Shown here: positions 25,178-34,358 of the stretch, in pieces
How positions within the stretch are numbered: the stretch's first letter is position 1
Layout: each line of letters starts with the position of its first letter
Assembly: GCF_002939985.1 (NCBI RefSeq)
Contig: NZ_MDFM01000008.1
Span: 113,653-177,652, forward strand
Reading direction: 5' to 3'
From: Xanthomonas hortorum pv. cynarae
GTDB taxonomy: Bacteria > Pseudomonadota > Gammaproteobacteria > Xanthomonadales > Xanthomonadaceae
DNA: 64,000 nucleotides
Translations under genes and position numbers: made by a program
Notes under the pieces: generated by a model
Databases searched by the model: none
What the model was told of the DNA's origin: nothing
Seen by the model: the letters and a program-made list of their open reading frames with translations, nothing else

Positions 25178-27262
25178 TTACCGCCGAATCGCCTGCGTAT
25201 GCGTCTTCAACGCATCGCTCAAGCCTTGCACCTTGTCCGCGCCTTCCGGGACGGTGATGCTGGAGCCGGTCAGATCCTCGCCGATGGGTTGCACGCGGCC
25301 GCCCAGGCATTGACCCAGGAAGCCTTCGGTCACCGCGTTGAAGGCCTTGCTGTTTTCCGGGCGCCGGAAGCCGTGGCCTTCGTCCGGGAACAGCACGTAG
25401 GTCACCGGAATGTTCTTGGCCTTCATCGCGTTGACGATCTGGTCGCTCTCGGCCTGTTTGACGCGCGGGTCGTTGGCGCCCTGGCCGATCAACAACGGCT
25501 TGCTGATCTTGTCGACATGCGTGAGCGGTGAGCGATCGGTCAGCCATTGCCTGCCGGCGGCGGTGGCCGGGTCGCCCATGCGCTTGGTCGCCTGCTTGTA
25601 GAATCTGGCCCAGTACGGCGGGATGGTGGCGAGCAAGGTGTTGAGGTTGGCCGGGCCGACGATGTCCACGCCGCACTTGAACGCGTCCGGGGTGAAGGTC
25701 ATGCCTGCCAGCGTGGCGTAGCCGCCGTAGCTGCCGCCCATGATGGCGACCTCGTTGGGGGTGGTCACGCCCTGTTTGACTGCCCACTGCACCGCGTCGA
25801 GCAGGTCGTCGTGCATCTTGCCGCCCCACTCGCCGTTGCCGGCGTTGGTGAAGGCCTTGCCGAAGCCGGTGGAGCCGCGGAAATTGACCGCCAGCACCGC
25901 ATAGCCGCGATTGGCCAACCATTGCTCGTACGGCCCGTAGCCGTAGCTATCGCGCGCCCACGGGCCGCCATGCACGAACAGCACCAGCGGCACCGGTTTA
26001 TCCGCCTTGCCGTCGTGGTTGGCGTCGGCCTCGGCGGGCAGGGTGAGATAGCTCACCAGCTTGAGGCCGTCGCGCGAGGTCAGTTCCTGTGGCCACATCG
26101 GCACCAGCGGTTTGCCATCCAGCGCAGGTCGGGCGGAGAACAGCTTGGTCAGCTTGCCGCCATCGGCGCGATCGTAGCGGTAGTAGGTAAGCGGTGTTTC
26201 TGCTGCCGAATACGCCACGATCCAGGTGCGGTCATCGAGCGTGCGTGATGCGATGCTGGCATCGCCCGCGCCAAGTGATTTGAGTTTCTGCAGATCGGCG
26301 GCGATGCCGGTATCCAAGGCCTTCCACTCTTCGCGCAGGTAGTCGGTGGACACCGCCTGCACCACGCCGGTTCTGGGGTCGTTCAAGGTGGCGCCGACAT
26401 CGGCGCGCGGGTTTTCGAACAGCAGCGTGCGTGCATTGCTGGCGGTGTCGATCGCATACAGCGCCGAGGTGTCGCGGTTGCGCGAATCCTGCATGTACAG
26501 CGTCTTGCCGTCGTCGGTAAGCCCCTCGGGCGCGGTATTGGTGACGTCTTCGAACGGGATGCGGTCCACGCTCTTCCATGCCTTGCCGTCGGGCACCAGC
26601 AGTTCTCTGCCGGCATCGTCGGTGGCGCGGGTGGCGTAGCGCAGTCGGTAGTCGCCGTCGAGCAGATAGCTTTCCAGACTGTCGGTGTTCTTCTGCACCA
26701 GGGTGCGCTTGCCCGAGGCCAGGTCGACCCGGTACAGATCGTGCCACTTGGCGTCGCGGTCGTTCATGCCGACCATGATCGATTCGGGATGCTGCGCGCT
26801 GACGCGATACATCTCGGCCGTGGTCTTCTTGAACGGTGTGAGGTCCTTGCTGCTGCCATCGGTCAGATTGACCGAGAACAGATGGAAGTCTTCATCGCCG
26901 CCGTCATCGCGCAGATACAGCAGCGTATTGGGTTGATACGTCCAGAAATAATTGCGGATGCCGCGGGCGGTGTCCTTGGTGATCGCACGCGCCTGATCCG
27001 GCGCATCCACTGGCGCGACCCAGACATTGAGCACGCCCTCCAGCGGTGCCACCCAGCTGAGGTACTTGCCGTCCGGGCTGATGGTCACGTTGGCGCGCTC
27101 GGGATTGCCGAACAGCGCATCGCGGGTGATCAGTTCCGGCGGTGCTGCCGGCGCTGTCGCGGTTGCTGCGGGCGGTGCGGCCTGATCGCTCGTGGACGCG
27201 GTTTTGTCGCTGCAGGCAGCCAGCGCCAGCACGATGCTGGAAACAAGAAGCAGGCGTTGCAT
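25178..27262 (-). CDS. S9 prolyl-oligopeptidase-family lipoprotein
   Basis: 694 residues. Acylaminoacyl/dipeptidyl-peptidase-like serine peptidase. The catalytic Ser is in VAIMGGSYGGYATLAG, the Asp in LIGQGANDPRVKQAES, and the His in DEGHGFRRPEN. The N-terminal about 380 residues fit a beta-propeller (repeated WVAPLEG..., KTLYMQDSRNRD... blades). A lipobox (LALAACSDK) follows the signal peptide, so it is a lipoprotein. It converges with the dehydrogenase gene. Substrate peptides are unknown; a role with the neighbouring RiPP locus is possible only by proximity. Confidence 0.93.
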   Translation of the reverse strand: MQRLLLVSSIVLALAACSDKTASTSDQAAPPAATATAPAAPPELITRDALFGNPERANVTISPDGKYLSWVAPLEGVLNVWVAPVDAPDQARAITKDTARGIRNYFWTYQPNTLLYLRDDGGDEDFHLFSVNLTDGSSKDLTPFKKTTAEMYRVSAQHPESIMVGMNDRDAKWHDLYRVDLASGKRTLVQKNTDSLESYLLDGDYRLRYATRATDDAGRELLVPDGKAWKSVDRIPFEDVTNTAPEGLTDDGKTLYMQDSRNRDTSALYAIDTASNARTLLFENPRADVGATLNDPRTGVVQAVSTDYLREEWKALDTGIAADLQKLKSLGAGDASIASRTLDDRTWIVAYSAAETPLTYYRYDRADGGKLTKLFSARPALDGKPLVPMWPQELTSRDGLKLVSYLTLPAEADANHDGKADKPVPLVLFVHGGPWARDSYGYGPYEQWLANRGYAVLAVNFRGSTGFGKAFTNAGNGEWGGKMHDDLLDAVQWAVKQGVTTPNEVAIMGGSYGGYATLAGMTFTPDAFKCGVDIVGPANLNTLLATIPPYWARFYKQATKRMGDPATAAGRQWLTDRSPLTHVDKISKPLLIGQGANDPRVKQAESDQIVNAMKAKNIPVTYVLFPDEGHGFRRPENSKAFNAVTEGFLGQCLGGRVQPIGEDLTGSSITVPEGADKVQGLSDALKTHTQAIRR

Positions 27263-27365
27263 GAAAGCCTCCGGTAAGAATCGCGGCCACGCCGGCCGCT
27301 TTCCGCAACGCTAGGCGCAATGCCCGCGCACACGAGCGTGCCGTTGGTCACCTTTTCGTGCGGCG

Positions 27366-29399
27366 CTACGCAGACGCGGACACGGACACGAACTCCACTA
27401 GCGCGACGCCATCGGCGACCAGATCGCCTTCTGCGACCAGATACGCCTGCACGGTGCCATCGCCGGGCGCGTGCAGGGTGTGCTCCATCTTCATCGCTTC
27501 GAGCACCACCAGCGCTTGCCCGCGCGTGACCGGCTGGCCGACCGCGGCGACCAGCGACACGATGCGGCCCGGCATCGGTGCAGTCAGGCCGCCGGTTTCA
27601 TGCGCGGGTTGATCTGCCTCGACCAATGCGTCGTGGTGGCGGAAGACCGCACGGTCTTCCGCGCCGATCAGGGTCAGCGTGCTGCCGTCGCGCAAGACCT
27701 GTGCGCGCCATTGCCGTCCATCCATCTCCACGCGTAGCGCGGTGCCCTGCGTTTGGCAGCGCAGTGCGTGCGTGTTGCCCAGGTCAGTAACCTGCCAACC
27801 ATCGGCCAGCCGACGCACGCCTAGCTGGCGCCGCTCGCCTGCGGCCTCCAGCGTGATGGCGTGGGCCGCATGCACGCCGATACGCCATCCATCGGTGTTT
27901 CCCCACGGCGAGAACGGGTCGGCCGGATCGGGCGTGGCGTTCGGCACTGCCTCGGCCATCAACACGGCAGCCAGGCACCACCACGCACTGTCTGGCGCAT
28001 GCGCTTGCGGAAACAAGGTCGCATGCTCGCGTTCGATCAAGGCGGTATCCAGATCGGCCGAGGCAAACGCCTTGGTGCCGACAAGGCGCAACAGAAACGC
28101 ACTATTGGTGGTGACGCCGACCGCATGGCATTGCGCCAGCGCTTCGCGCATGCGCGCCAGCGCAGCGGGGCGATCGATATCCCACACGATCAGCTTGGCG
28201 ATCATCGGGTCGTAATACGGGCTGATAGTGTCGCCTTGCTCCACGCCCGCATCGATGCGCACATACGCACTGGGTGCAGGCAGCTGCAGCTGCCGCAGCG
28301 TGCCGGTCGAAGGCAGAAAGCCGCGTTCGGCATCTTCGGCGTACAGGCGCGCTTCCAGCGCATGCCCGTGGATGCGCAGTTCGTGCTGACGCTGCGGCAG
28401 CGGTTCGCCGGCAGCCACACGCAGCTGCCACTCGACCAGATCGGTACCGGTGATCAACTCGGTCACCGGGTGCTCGACCTGCAGCCGGGTGTTCATTTCC
28501 ATGAAATAAAAATCGCCATCGGGGCCGGCAATGAACTCCACCGTGCCCGCACCGACATAGCCCACGGCGCGTGCGGCGTCCACGGCGGCCTTACCCATCG
28601 CTGCGCGGCGGTGTTCGCTCATGCCGGGGGCGGGCGCTTCTTCCAGCACCTTTTGATGGCGGCGCTGCACCGAGCAGTCGCGTTCGAACAGATACACCAC
28701 CTCGCCCTGCGTATCGCCGAACACCTGGATCTCGATATGCCGTGGCCGCTCGACATACTTTTCAACCAGCACCTGCGCATTGCCGAATGCAGACTGCGCC
28801 TCGCGCTGGCAGCTGGCCAATGCTTCTTCGAATGCATCGCTTGCGTCCACGCGGCGCATACCCTTGCCGCCACCGCCGGCGCTGGCCTTGATCAAGACGG
28901 GATAGCCGATCGCATCGGCCTGCGCGCGCAGGAAGGCCGGCGCCTGTTCGTCGCCGTGGTAGCCAGGCGTCAACGGCACGCCGGCGCGTTGCATCAGCGC
29001 CTTGGCCGCACTCTTGTCGCCCATCGCGCGAATCGCGGCTGCGGGTGGGCCGATAAACACGATGCCGGCCTGCGCGCAGGCATCGGCAAACGCCGCATTC
29101 TCCGAAAGAAAGCCATAACCCGGATGGATCGCCTGCGCGCCGCTTGCGCGTGCGGCGTCGAGAATGACCTCGCCACGCAGGTAGCTCTGCTGCGCCGGTG
29201 CCGGACCGATATGGATCGCTTCATCGGCCAGGCGTACATGCCGCGCATCGCGATCGGCATCCGAATACACCGCCACCGTCGCGATGCCGAGCTTGCGACA
29301 GGTGGCAATGACCCGGCACGCGATCTCGCCGCGATTGGCGATCAGGATCTTGTCGAAGTACGGCTGTGTTGCTGTGGCGTTGGATTCGCGCTGGGTCAT
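27366..29399 (-). CDS. mccA: Methylcrotonyl-CoA carboxylase, biotin carboxylase subunit
   Basis: 677 residues. Biotin carboxylase/biotin carrier subunit that, with MccB, turns 3-methylcrotonyl-CoA into 3-methylglutaconyl-CoA in leucine catabolism. It has ANRGEIACRVIATCRKLG at the N-terminus and the ATP-grasp loop IKASAGGGGKGMRRVD. The long BT-type insert precedes a C-terminal carrier domain with the biotinylation site LEAMKMEH (about residue 640). It lies downstream of mccB on the same strand, 66 bp apart. Generic acyl-CoA carboxylase alpha subunits look similar; the ivd-mccB neighbourhood identifies it. Confidence 0.92.
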   Translation of the reverse strand: MTQRESNATATQPYFDKILIANRGEIACRVIATCRKLGIATVAVYSDADRDARHVRLADEAIHIGPAPAQQSYLRGEVILDAARASGAQAIHPGYGFLSENAAFADACAQAGIVFIGPPAAAIRAMGDKSAAKALMQRAGVPLTPGYHGDEQAPAFLRAQADAIGYPVLIKASAGGGGKGMRRVDASDAFEEALASCQREAQSAFGNAQVLVEKYVERPRHIEIQVFGDTQGEVVYLFERDCSVQRRHQKVLEEAPAPGMSEHRRAAMGKAAVDAARAVGYVGAGTVEFIAGPDGDFYFMEMNTRLQVEHPVTELITGTDLVEWQLRVAAGEPLPQRQHELRIHGHALEARLYAEDAERGFLPSTGTLRQLQLPAPSAYVRIDAGVEQGDTISPYYDPMIAKLIVWDIDRPAALARMREALAQCHAVGVTTNSAFLLRLVGTKAFASADLDTALIEREHATLFPQAHAPDSAWWCLAAVLMAEAVPNATPDPADPFSPWGNTDGWRIGVHAAHAITLEAAGERRQLGVRRLADGWQVTDLGNTHALRCQTQGTALRVEMDGRQWRAQVLRDGSTLTLIGAEDRAVFRHHDALVEADQPAHETGGLTAPMPGRIVSLVAAVGQPVTRGQALVVLEAMKMEHTLHAPGDGTVQAYLVAEGDLVADGVALVEFVSVSASA

Positions 29400-29465
29400 G
29401 ACGAAGTTCTCTGCACCTCGCCATGGCGGCGGGGACTGCGATAAAAAAACGATTTGTTCACCGCC

Positions 29466-31076
29466 TCACATCCGGAACACGCCGAAGCGTGTCGTTTCGA
29501 TCGGCGCATTCAACGCAGCCGACAAGCCCAGCCCAAGCACGCGACGCGTATCGGCCGGATCGATGATGCCGTCGTCCCACAACCGCGCACTGGCGTAATA
29601 CGGATGCCCCTGCTGCTCGAACTGCGCCCGGATCGGCGCCTTGAACGCCTCTTCTTCTTCGCCCGACCACGCACCGCCCTTGGCTTCGATCCCATCGCGG
29701 CGCACCGTGGCCAGCACGCTGGCGGCCTGCTCGCCGCCCATCACGCCGATGCGCGCATTCGGCCACATCCAAAAGAAGTTCGGCGAATACGCACGACCGC
29801 ACATGCCGTAGTTGCCGGCACCGAACGAGCCGCCGATTACCACAGTGAACTTGGGCACCTTGGCGCAGGCCACCGCCATCACCAGCTTGGCACCGTCCTT
29901 GGCAATGCCGCCGTGCTCGTATTTGCGCCCGACCATAAAGCCGGTGATGTTCTGCAAAAACACCAGCGGAATGCCGCGCTGCGTGCACAGCTCGATGAAG
30001 TGCGCGCCCTTGAGCGCGGACTCGGAAAACAGGATGCCGTTGTTGGCGATGATGCCGACCGGGTAGCCGTGCAGATGCGCAAAGCCGGTGACCAGGGTGC
30101 TGCCGTAGCGCGGCTTGAATTCGTCCAGCTGCGAGTCGTCGACGATGCGGGCGATCACTTCGCGCACATCGAAGGGCTTGCGTGTATCGGCAGGAATCAC
30201 GCCATACAGTTCGTCGGCAGCATGCCGCGGCGGCAGCGGTGCGCGCAATGCCAAGGTGGCCGCCGGCTTGCGCCAGTTGAGTTGCGCGATGATGGCGCGC
30301 ACGCGCGCCAGGGCCTGCAGGTCGTTGTCGGCAAAGTGATCGGCCACACCGGAAATGCGCGTGTGCACATCCGCACCGCCAAGGTCTTCGGCACTGACCT
30401 CCTCGCCGGTGGCCGCCTTGACCAGCGGTGGGCCGCCGAGAAAGATGGTGCCTTGCTCGCGCACGATCACCGTCTCATCGCTCATCGCCGGCACGTAGGC
30501 ACCGCCGGCGGTGCACGACCCCATCACGCAGGCGATTTGCGGGATGCCGTTAGCCGAGAGATTGGCCTGGTTGTAGAAGATGCGCCCGAAGTGATCGCGG
30601 TCGGGAAACACTTCATCCTGCAGTGGCAGAAACGCACCGCCGGAATCGACCAGATAGATGCACGGCAAGCGATTCTGCTGCGCGATTTCCTGCGCGCGCA
30701 GATGCTTCTTCACCGTCATCGGGTAATAGGTGCCGCCCTTGACGGTGGCATCGTTGGCCACGATCACGCATTCCACCCCGGACACGCGCCCGATGCCGGC
30801 CACCACGCCAGCGCAGGGCACCTGATCGTCGTACATGCCGTGTGCGGCCAGCGGCGCGATTTCCAGCAAGGCGCTGCCCGGATCCAGCAAAGCATCGATG
30901 CGCTCGCGCACCAGCAACTTGCCGCGGGCGGTGTGCTTGGCGCGCGCGGCCTCGCTGCCGCCCAATGCGGTCTGCGCCAGCGTGCGGCGCAGATCCTCGA
31001 TCACTGCGCGCAGTGCGGCAGCGTTGTATTGGAAGCTCTCGCTACTGATCTGCAGCTGGCTGGTGATCACGCTCAT
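29466..31076 (-). CDS. mccB: Methylcrotonyl-CoA carboxylase, carboxyltransferase subunit
   Basis: 536 residues. It transfers CO2 from biotin to 3-methylcrotonyl-CoA. Crotonase-fold N and C carboxyltransferase domains are seen: [14 protein letters not shown] and [20 protein letters not shown] (N), then [20 protein letters not shown] and [20 protein letters not shown] (C), the last two being strong MCC-beta blocks. It sits 10 bp after ivd and upstream of mccA, so the three are one operon. The order ivd-mccB-mccA resembles liuABD without the usual liuC hydratase between them. Confidence 0.94.
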   Translation of the reverse strand: MSVITSQLQISSESFQYNAAALRAVIEDLRRTLAQTALGGSEAARAKHTARGKLLVRERIDALLDPGSALLEIAPLAAHGMYDDQVPCAGVVAGIGRVSGVECVIVANDATVKGGTYYPMTVKKHLRAQEIAQQNRLPCIYLVDSGGAFLPLQDEVFPDRDHFGRIFYNQANLSANGIPQIACVMGSCTAGGAYVPAMSDETVIVREQGTIFLGGPPLVKAATGEEVSAEDLGGADVHTRISGVADHFADNDLQALARVRAIIAQLNWRKPAATLALRAPLPPRHAADELYGVIPADTRKPFDVREVIARIVDDSQLDEFKPRYGSTLVTGFAHLHGYPVGIIANNGILFSESALKGAHFIELCTQRGIPLVFLQNITGFMVGRKYEHGGIAKDGAKLVMAVACAKVPKFTVVIGGSFGAGNYGMCGRAYSPNFFWMWPNARIGVMGGEQAASVLATVRRDGIEAKGGAWSGEEEEAFKAPIRAQFEQQGHPYYASARLWDDGIIDPADTRRVLGLGLSAALNAPIETTRFGVFRM

Positions 31077-31086
31077 GATGGCTCCG

Positions 31087-32250
31087 TCAGGCGGTGCGTT
31101 CGAATAACTCGCGGCCGATCAACATGCGTCGGATCTCCGATGTACCTGCACCGATTTCGTACAGCTTGGCATCGCGCCACAGGCGCCCGGTGGGATAGTC
31201 GTTGATGTAGCCGTTACCACCCAATACCTGGATCGCCTGGCCGGTGAGCCAGGTCGCCTTTTCGGCCGCGTAGAGAATCGCACCGGCCGCGTCCTGGCGT
31301 GTGGTCTGCCCGGCATCGCAGGCGCGCGCCACCGCATACACGTACGCACGGCAGGCGTTGAGCCCGACGTACATATCGGCCAGCTTGGCCTGCATCAACT
31401 GGAAGGTGCCGATCGGCTCGCCGAACTGCTTGCGCTCGTGCACGTAGGGCAGCACCACGTCCATCGCAGCGGCCATCAATCCCAACGGGCCACCGGCCAA
31501 CACCACACGTTCGAAATCCAATCCGGACATCAGCACGCGCACGCCGCCGTTGAGGGTGCCCAGCACGTTCTCGGCCGGCACTTCGCAATCTGTGAACACC
31601 AATTCGCAGGTGTTGGAGCCGCGCATGCCGAGCTTGTCGAGTTTTTGCGCGGTCGAAAAGCCAGGCATGCCCTTTTCGACGATGAAGGCGGTGATGCCGC
31701 GTGCACCGGCGGCCGGATCGGTCTTGGCGTACACCACCAGCACATCGGCGTCCGGGCCGTTGGTGATCCACATCTTGTTGCCGTTGAGCACAAAGCGGTC
31801 GCCGCGCGCGTCTGCACGCAGCTTCATCGACACCACGTCCGAGCCGGAGCCGGCCTCGCTCATCGCCAGCGCGCCGACATGCTCGCCGGTGCACAGCTTG
31901 GGCAGGTAGCGCTGCTTCTGCTCGGGCGTGGCGTTCTTGCGCAGCTGGTTGAGGCACAGGTTGGAATGCGCGCCGTAGGACAGCCCGATCGCGCCGCCGG
32001 CCCGCGAGATTTCTTCCATCGCCACCACATGCGCCAGATAGCCCATGCCGCTGCCGCCGTAGTCTTCTTCCACGGTCAACCCGAGCAGGCCCTGCTCGCC
32101 GAACAGGCGCCACAGCTGCGCGGGGAAGACATTGTCCTGATCGGCAGCGGCCGCGAGCGGGGCAATATGGTGGCTGGCAAAGGCCGCCACGCTTTCGCGC
32201 AGCAGATCGATTTCTTCGCCAAGCGCGAAGTTCAAGGACGGCACGTGCAT
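31087..32250 (-). CDS. ivd: Isovaleryl-CoA dehydrogenase
   Basis: 387 residues. Flavoprotein that oxidises isovaleryl-CoA to 3-methylcrotonyl-CoA in leucine breakdown, passing electrons to ETF. Acyl-CoA dehydrogenase blocks are [55 protein letters not shown] and, C-terminally, [21 protein letters not shown] (YINDYPTGR is characteristic of Ivd). Length equals other Ivd proteins. The ATG at 32250 is chosen over a TTG 15 nt upstream. It is the first gene of ivd-mccB-mccA and is divergent from tetR with a palindrome in the gap. Confidence 0.94.
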   Translation of the reverse strand: MHVPSLNFALGEEIDLLRESVAAFASHHIAPLAAAADQDNVFPAQLWRLFGEQGLLGLTVEEDYGGSGMGYLAHVVAMEEISRAGGAIGLSYGAHSNLCLNQLRKNATPEQKQRYLPKLCTGEHVGALAMSEAGSGSDVVSMKLRADARGDRFVLNGNKMWITNGPDADVLVVYAKTDPAAGARGITAFIVEKGMPGFSTAQKLDKLGMRGSNTCELVFTDCEVPAENVLGTLNGGVRVLMSGLDFERVVLAGGPLGLMAAAMDVVLPYVHERKQFGEPIGTFQLMQAKLADMYVGLNACRAYVYAVARACDAGQTTRQDAAGAILYAAEKATWLTGQAIQVLGGNGYINDYPTGRLWRDAKLYEIGAGTSEIRRMLIGRELFERTA

Positions 32251-32351
32251 GGAGCGACTCCGCAAGGATCGGGGTGTGCCGGGTGGGAGCGGGCAGGCCG
32301 CACGGCGTTTGTGCGCAGCCTAGCGGTCCGCAGTGAAAAAGTGAACTAAAA

Positions 32352-32364
32352 TTCAACTATTGAA
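32352..32364. promoter_or_regulatory. Inverted repeat between ivd and tetR (candidate operator)
   Basis: TTCAA-CTA-TTGAA (5-3-5) sits 102 bp upstream of the ivd start and 15 bp before the tetR start. Nearby AGTTGAAT and AGTTCAC half-sites flank it on the minus strand. It is a plausible TetR operator for the leucine-catabolic genes. Confidence 0.45.
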
Positions 32365-32378
32365 CCCAGAATCACACC

Positions 32379-32999
32379 ATGGCTTATCGACGCTCCGCCC
32401 TGATGGAAGAACGCCTGGCCGGCAACCGCGAACGCATCCTGCACGCAGCCCGCGCCCTGATCGCCGAAGGCGGCTACCGCAATGCGCCGGTGACCGCCGT
32501 CGCCGCCGCAGCCGGCGTCTCGACAGGGCAGATTTACCGACATTTCCCATCCAAAGCCGACCTTTTCGTGGAAGTTCTCAATGAGGCCGTGCAGCGCGAG
32601 ATGACCATCCTGCGCGCCATCGCCACCACCCAGGCCAGCGCCGCCGAGCGCCTGCGCAGCGCCATCGCTACCTTCGTGCGGCGCGCGCTGGCCGGCCCTG
32701 CGTTGGCCTACGCGTTCATCGCCGAACCGGTGGAAAGTGAGGTGGATGCCGAGCGCATCCGTGGCCGGCGCCTGTTCGGCGAGGTGTTTCGCCAGTTGCT
32801 TGCCGAAGGCGTGGCAGCTGGCGAGTTTCCGCAGCAGTCGCTGGACGCAGCAGCGGCCTGCATCGTCGGCGCGTTCACCGAGGCCTTGGTGGGGCCGATC
32901 GCGCCCAGTCGCGGCGACCCGCAGCAGGGCGAGCAGCTGGTCGAGGCGATCTGCGGCTTCTGCTTGCGCGCGGTGGGGGCGCGGCAGCCGAAGAGCTGA
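32379..32999 (+). CDS. TetR family regulator, divergent from leucine-catabolism genes
   Basis: 206 residues. The TetR HTH (about 20-65) reads VTAVAAAAGVSTGQIYRHFPSKADLFVEVLN. The C-terminal ligand domain has EPVESEVDAERIRGRRLF. Divergence from ivd-mccB-mccA across a short gap with an inverted repeat suggests that it represses the operon and responds to an acyl-CoA or leucine-derived signal (by analogy with PsrA/LiuR-like controllers). The effector is not known. Confidence 0.87.
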   Translation: MAYRRSALMEERLAGNRERILHAARALIAEGGYRNAPVTAVAAAAGVSTGQIYRHFPSKADLFVEVLNEAVQREMTILRAIATTQASAAERLRSAIATFVRRALAGPALAYAFIAEPVESEVDAERIRGRRLFGEVFRQLLAEGVAAGEFPQQSLDAAAACIVGAFTEALVGPIAPSRGDPQQGEQLVEAICGFCLRAVGARQPKS

Positions 33000-33045
33000 C
33001 AGTGCACTGACTACGCACCTGCTGTGCTTCCCCGGTGCGTCCAGC

Positions 33046-33066
33046 TGTGCATATACTGTGCAATAA
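33046..33066 (+). promoter_or_regulatory. Direct repeat before the antitoxin gene
   Basis: TGTGCATATA and TGTGCAATAA are 10-nt direct repeats 11 nt apart (start to start), centred about 29 bp before the first antitoxin codon. Such repeats are common autoregulatory sites of toxin-antitoxin operons. Binding is inferred. Confidence 0.4.
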
Positions 33067-33084
33067 CTCTGTCGGAGTCTTGCG

Positions 33085-33459
33085 ATGGTCGCCGTCCTCA
33101 ATCCCCTGGCCCTGACCGAACGCTTGCGCGTGCCGGATCGCACCATCCTGTCGCCGTCGGCCATGGCCGGTCTGCTGGATCTGTCGCAGCAGGAACTGGC
33201 CGAACTGGCCGGCGTGCATCGCAACAGCCTGCGCGTGCACCCGGAAAGCCCGCGCGTGCAGGACCTGCTGCGCAACCTGTCGCGCTTGCTGGTGGCGATG
33301 ACGCAAGTCCAGCCAGACGAACGTCAGGTGGTGTTCCACCTCAAGAACACGCCGATCCCCGCATTCGAATTCGCCACCTTGCTGGAGGTGGTCAAACAGG
33401 GCCGCACCGACGACGCATTGACCTACCTGCGCACCGTTGAAGCCGGGGCTGCCGGTTGA
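33085..33459 (+). CDS. Xre/ParS-type (DUF2384) antitoxin
   Basis: 124 residues. Antitoxin of a type II pair with a RES toxin. The N-terminal DNA-binding half has LSPSAMAGLLDLSQQELAELAGVHRNSLRVHPE (helix-turn-helix, about residues 21-53). The C-terminal half has the MbcA/ParS-like NTPIPAFEFATLLEVVKQGRTDDALTYL. TTGA overlap (33456-33459) with the toxin start. It is the repressor of its own operon by family precedent. Confidence 0.85.
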   Translation: MVAVLNPLALTERLRVPDRTILSPSAMAGLLDLSQQELAELAGVHRNSLRVHPESPRVQDLLRNLSRLLVAMTQVQPDERQVVFHLKNTPIPAFEFATLLEVVKQGRTDDALTYLRTVEAGAAG

Positions 33460-33983
33460 AGCTGAGCGCCCCGGCGCACTGCACGCTGTATCGCGCCTTC
33501 ACCCCGCGCTGGGCCGCCGAACCGCTGAGCGGTGCCGGTGCCGCGCGCTCGGGTGGGCGCTTCAATCGTTTCGGTCAACCCGCCTTGTATCTCTCGCAGC
33601 AACTGGAAACCGCTGCCGCCGAATATGCGCAGGCTTCGCCGTTTCTACCGCCATTGACGCTGGTCAGTTACGCCGCCGATCTGCCCGCGTTAGCCGATCT
33701 GCGCCTGCTCGATGCAAGCTGGGATCCGCTCTGGGCCGATTGGACCGAGGACTGGCGCAAGGCCTTGGTCAACAAGATCGAACCGGTGAGCTGGGTGCTC
33801 GGCGACATGCTGCGCGAGGCGCAGATCCCTGGCGTGATCTTTCCCAGCATGGCGCTGCCGGAGGGCATCAATGTGGTGCTGTTCCTGGACATATTGCAGC
33901 CTGAGCAAGTGCTACATGTGCTCGACGACGGCCGCCTGCCGCGCGACGGGCGGAGTTGGGGCGATCCGTCGGTTGTGGTGTAA
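33456..33983 (+). CDS. RES domain toxin (NAD+-depleting)
   Basis: 175 residues, TTG start overlapping the antitoxin stop. RES toxins degrade NAD+ and are inhibited by the cognate Xre/ParS antitoxin. The Arg of the RES triad is in LYRAFTPRW and again in SGGRFNRFGQPALYLS, the Glu in QLETAAAEYAQ, and the Ser in FPSMALPEGINVV. The proteins of this class act in the cytoplasm. Family length is about 150-180. A complete, intact-looking pair. Confidence 0.86.
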   Translation: MKLSAPAHCTLYRAFTPRWAAEPLSGAGAARSGGRFNRFGQPALYLSQQLETAAAEYAQASPFLPPLTLVSYAADLPALADLRLLDASWDPLWADWTEDWRKALVNKIEPVSWVLGDMLREAQIPGVIFPSMALPEGINVVLFLDILQPEQVLHVLDDGRLPRDGRSWGDPSVVV

Positions 33984-34022
33984 CGGCTTGCGCGCGCGAT
34001 GCATGACGCCACGCTCGAATTT

Positions 34023-34358
34023 TCAACCAACCAACAGCTGCACCACACCGGCCAGCACCGGCGCGGCCACAGCTGTCGGCAGAATCAATCCACGCCGATA
34101 CGGCAGCAACCACAGCGACAGCAATGCCACAGCACCGGTCAAGGTGCCAATCCACACTACCGAACCGATGCCCCAGCCCTGCGCGTGCACCGCCAGGCCA
34201 AAGGTGAGCAGCAACAGCAGCCAACCCAGCGCCTGCAATTGCCGCGAGCGCGCAGCGCCCAGCATGCGGCCACGCACTTCCTGCTGATGCTTGTCCATCG
34301 GCAGGCATAACGCAGCGAATCCCGAAAAATTCAGTGCCAGCAACAGCAATACACTCAT
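34023..34358 (-). CDS. DUF3325 membrane protein of iron-uptake operon
   Basis: 111 residues with three predicted membrane segments (MSVLLLLALNFSGFAALCLP; ALGWLLLLLTFGLAVHA; GSVVWIGTLTGAVALLSLWLL). DUF3325 genes are typically the last in siderophore-utilisation operons with PepSY and DUF3649 proteins. Function unknown. Its ATG overlaps the stop of the PepSY gene (ATGA, 34355-34358). Confidence 0.75.
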   Translation of the reverse strand: MSVLLLLALNFSGFAALCLPMDKHQQEVRGRMLGAARSRQLQALGWLLLLLTFGLAVHAQGWGIGSVVWIGTLTGAVALLSLWLLPYRRGLILPTAVAAPVLAGVVQLLVG

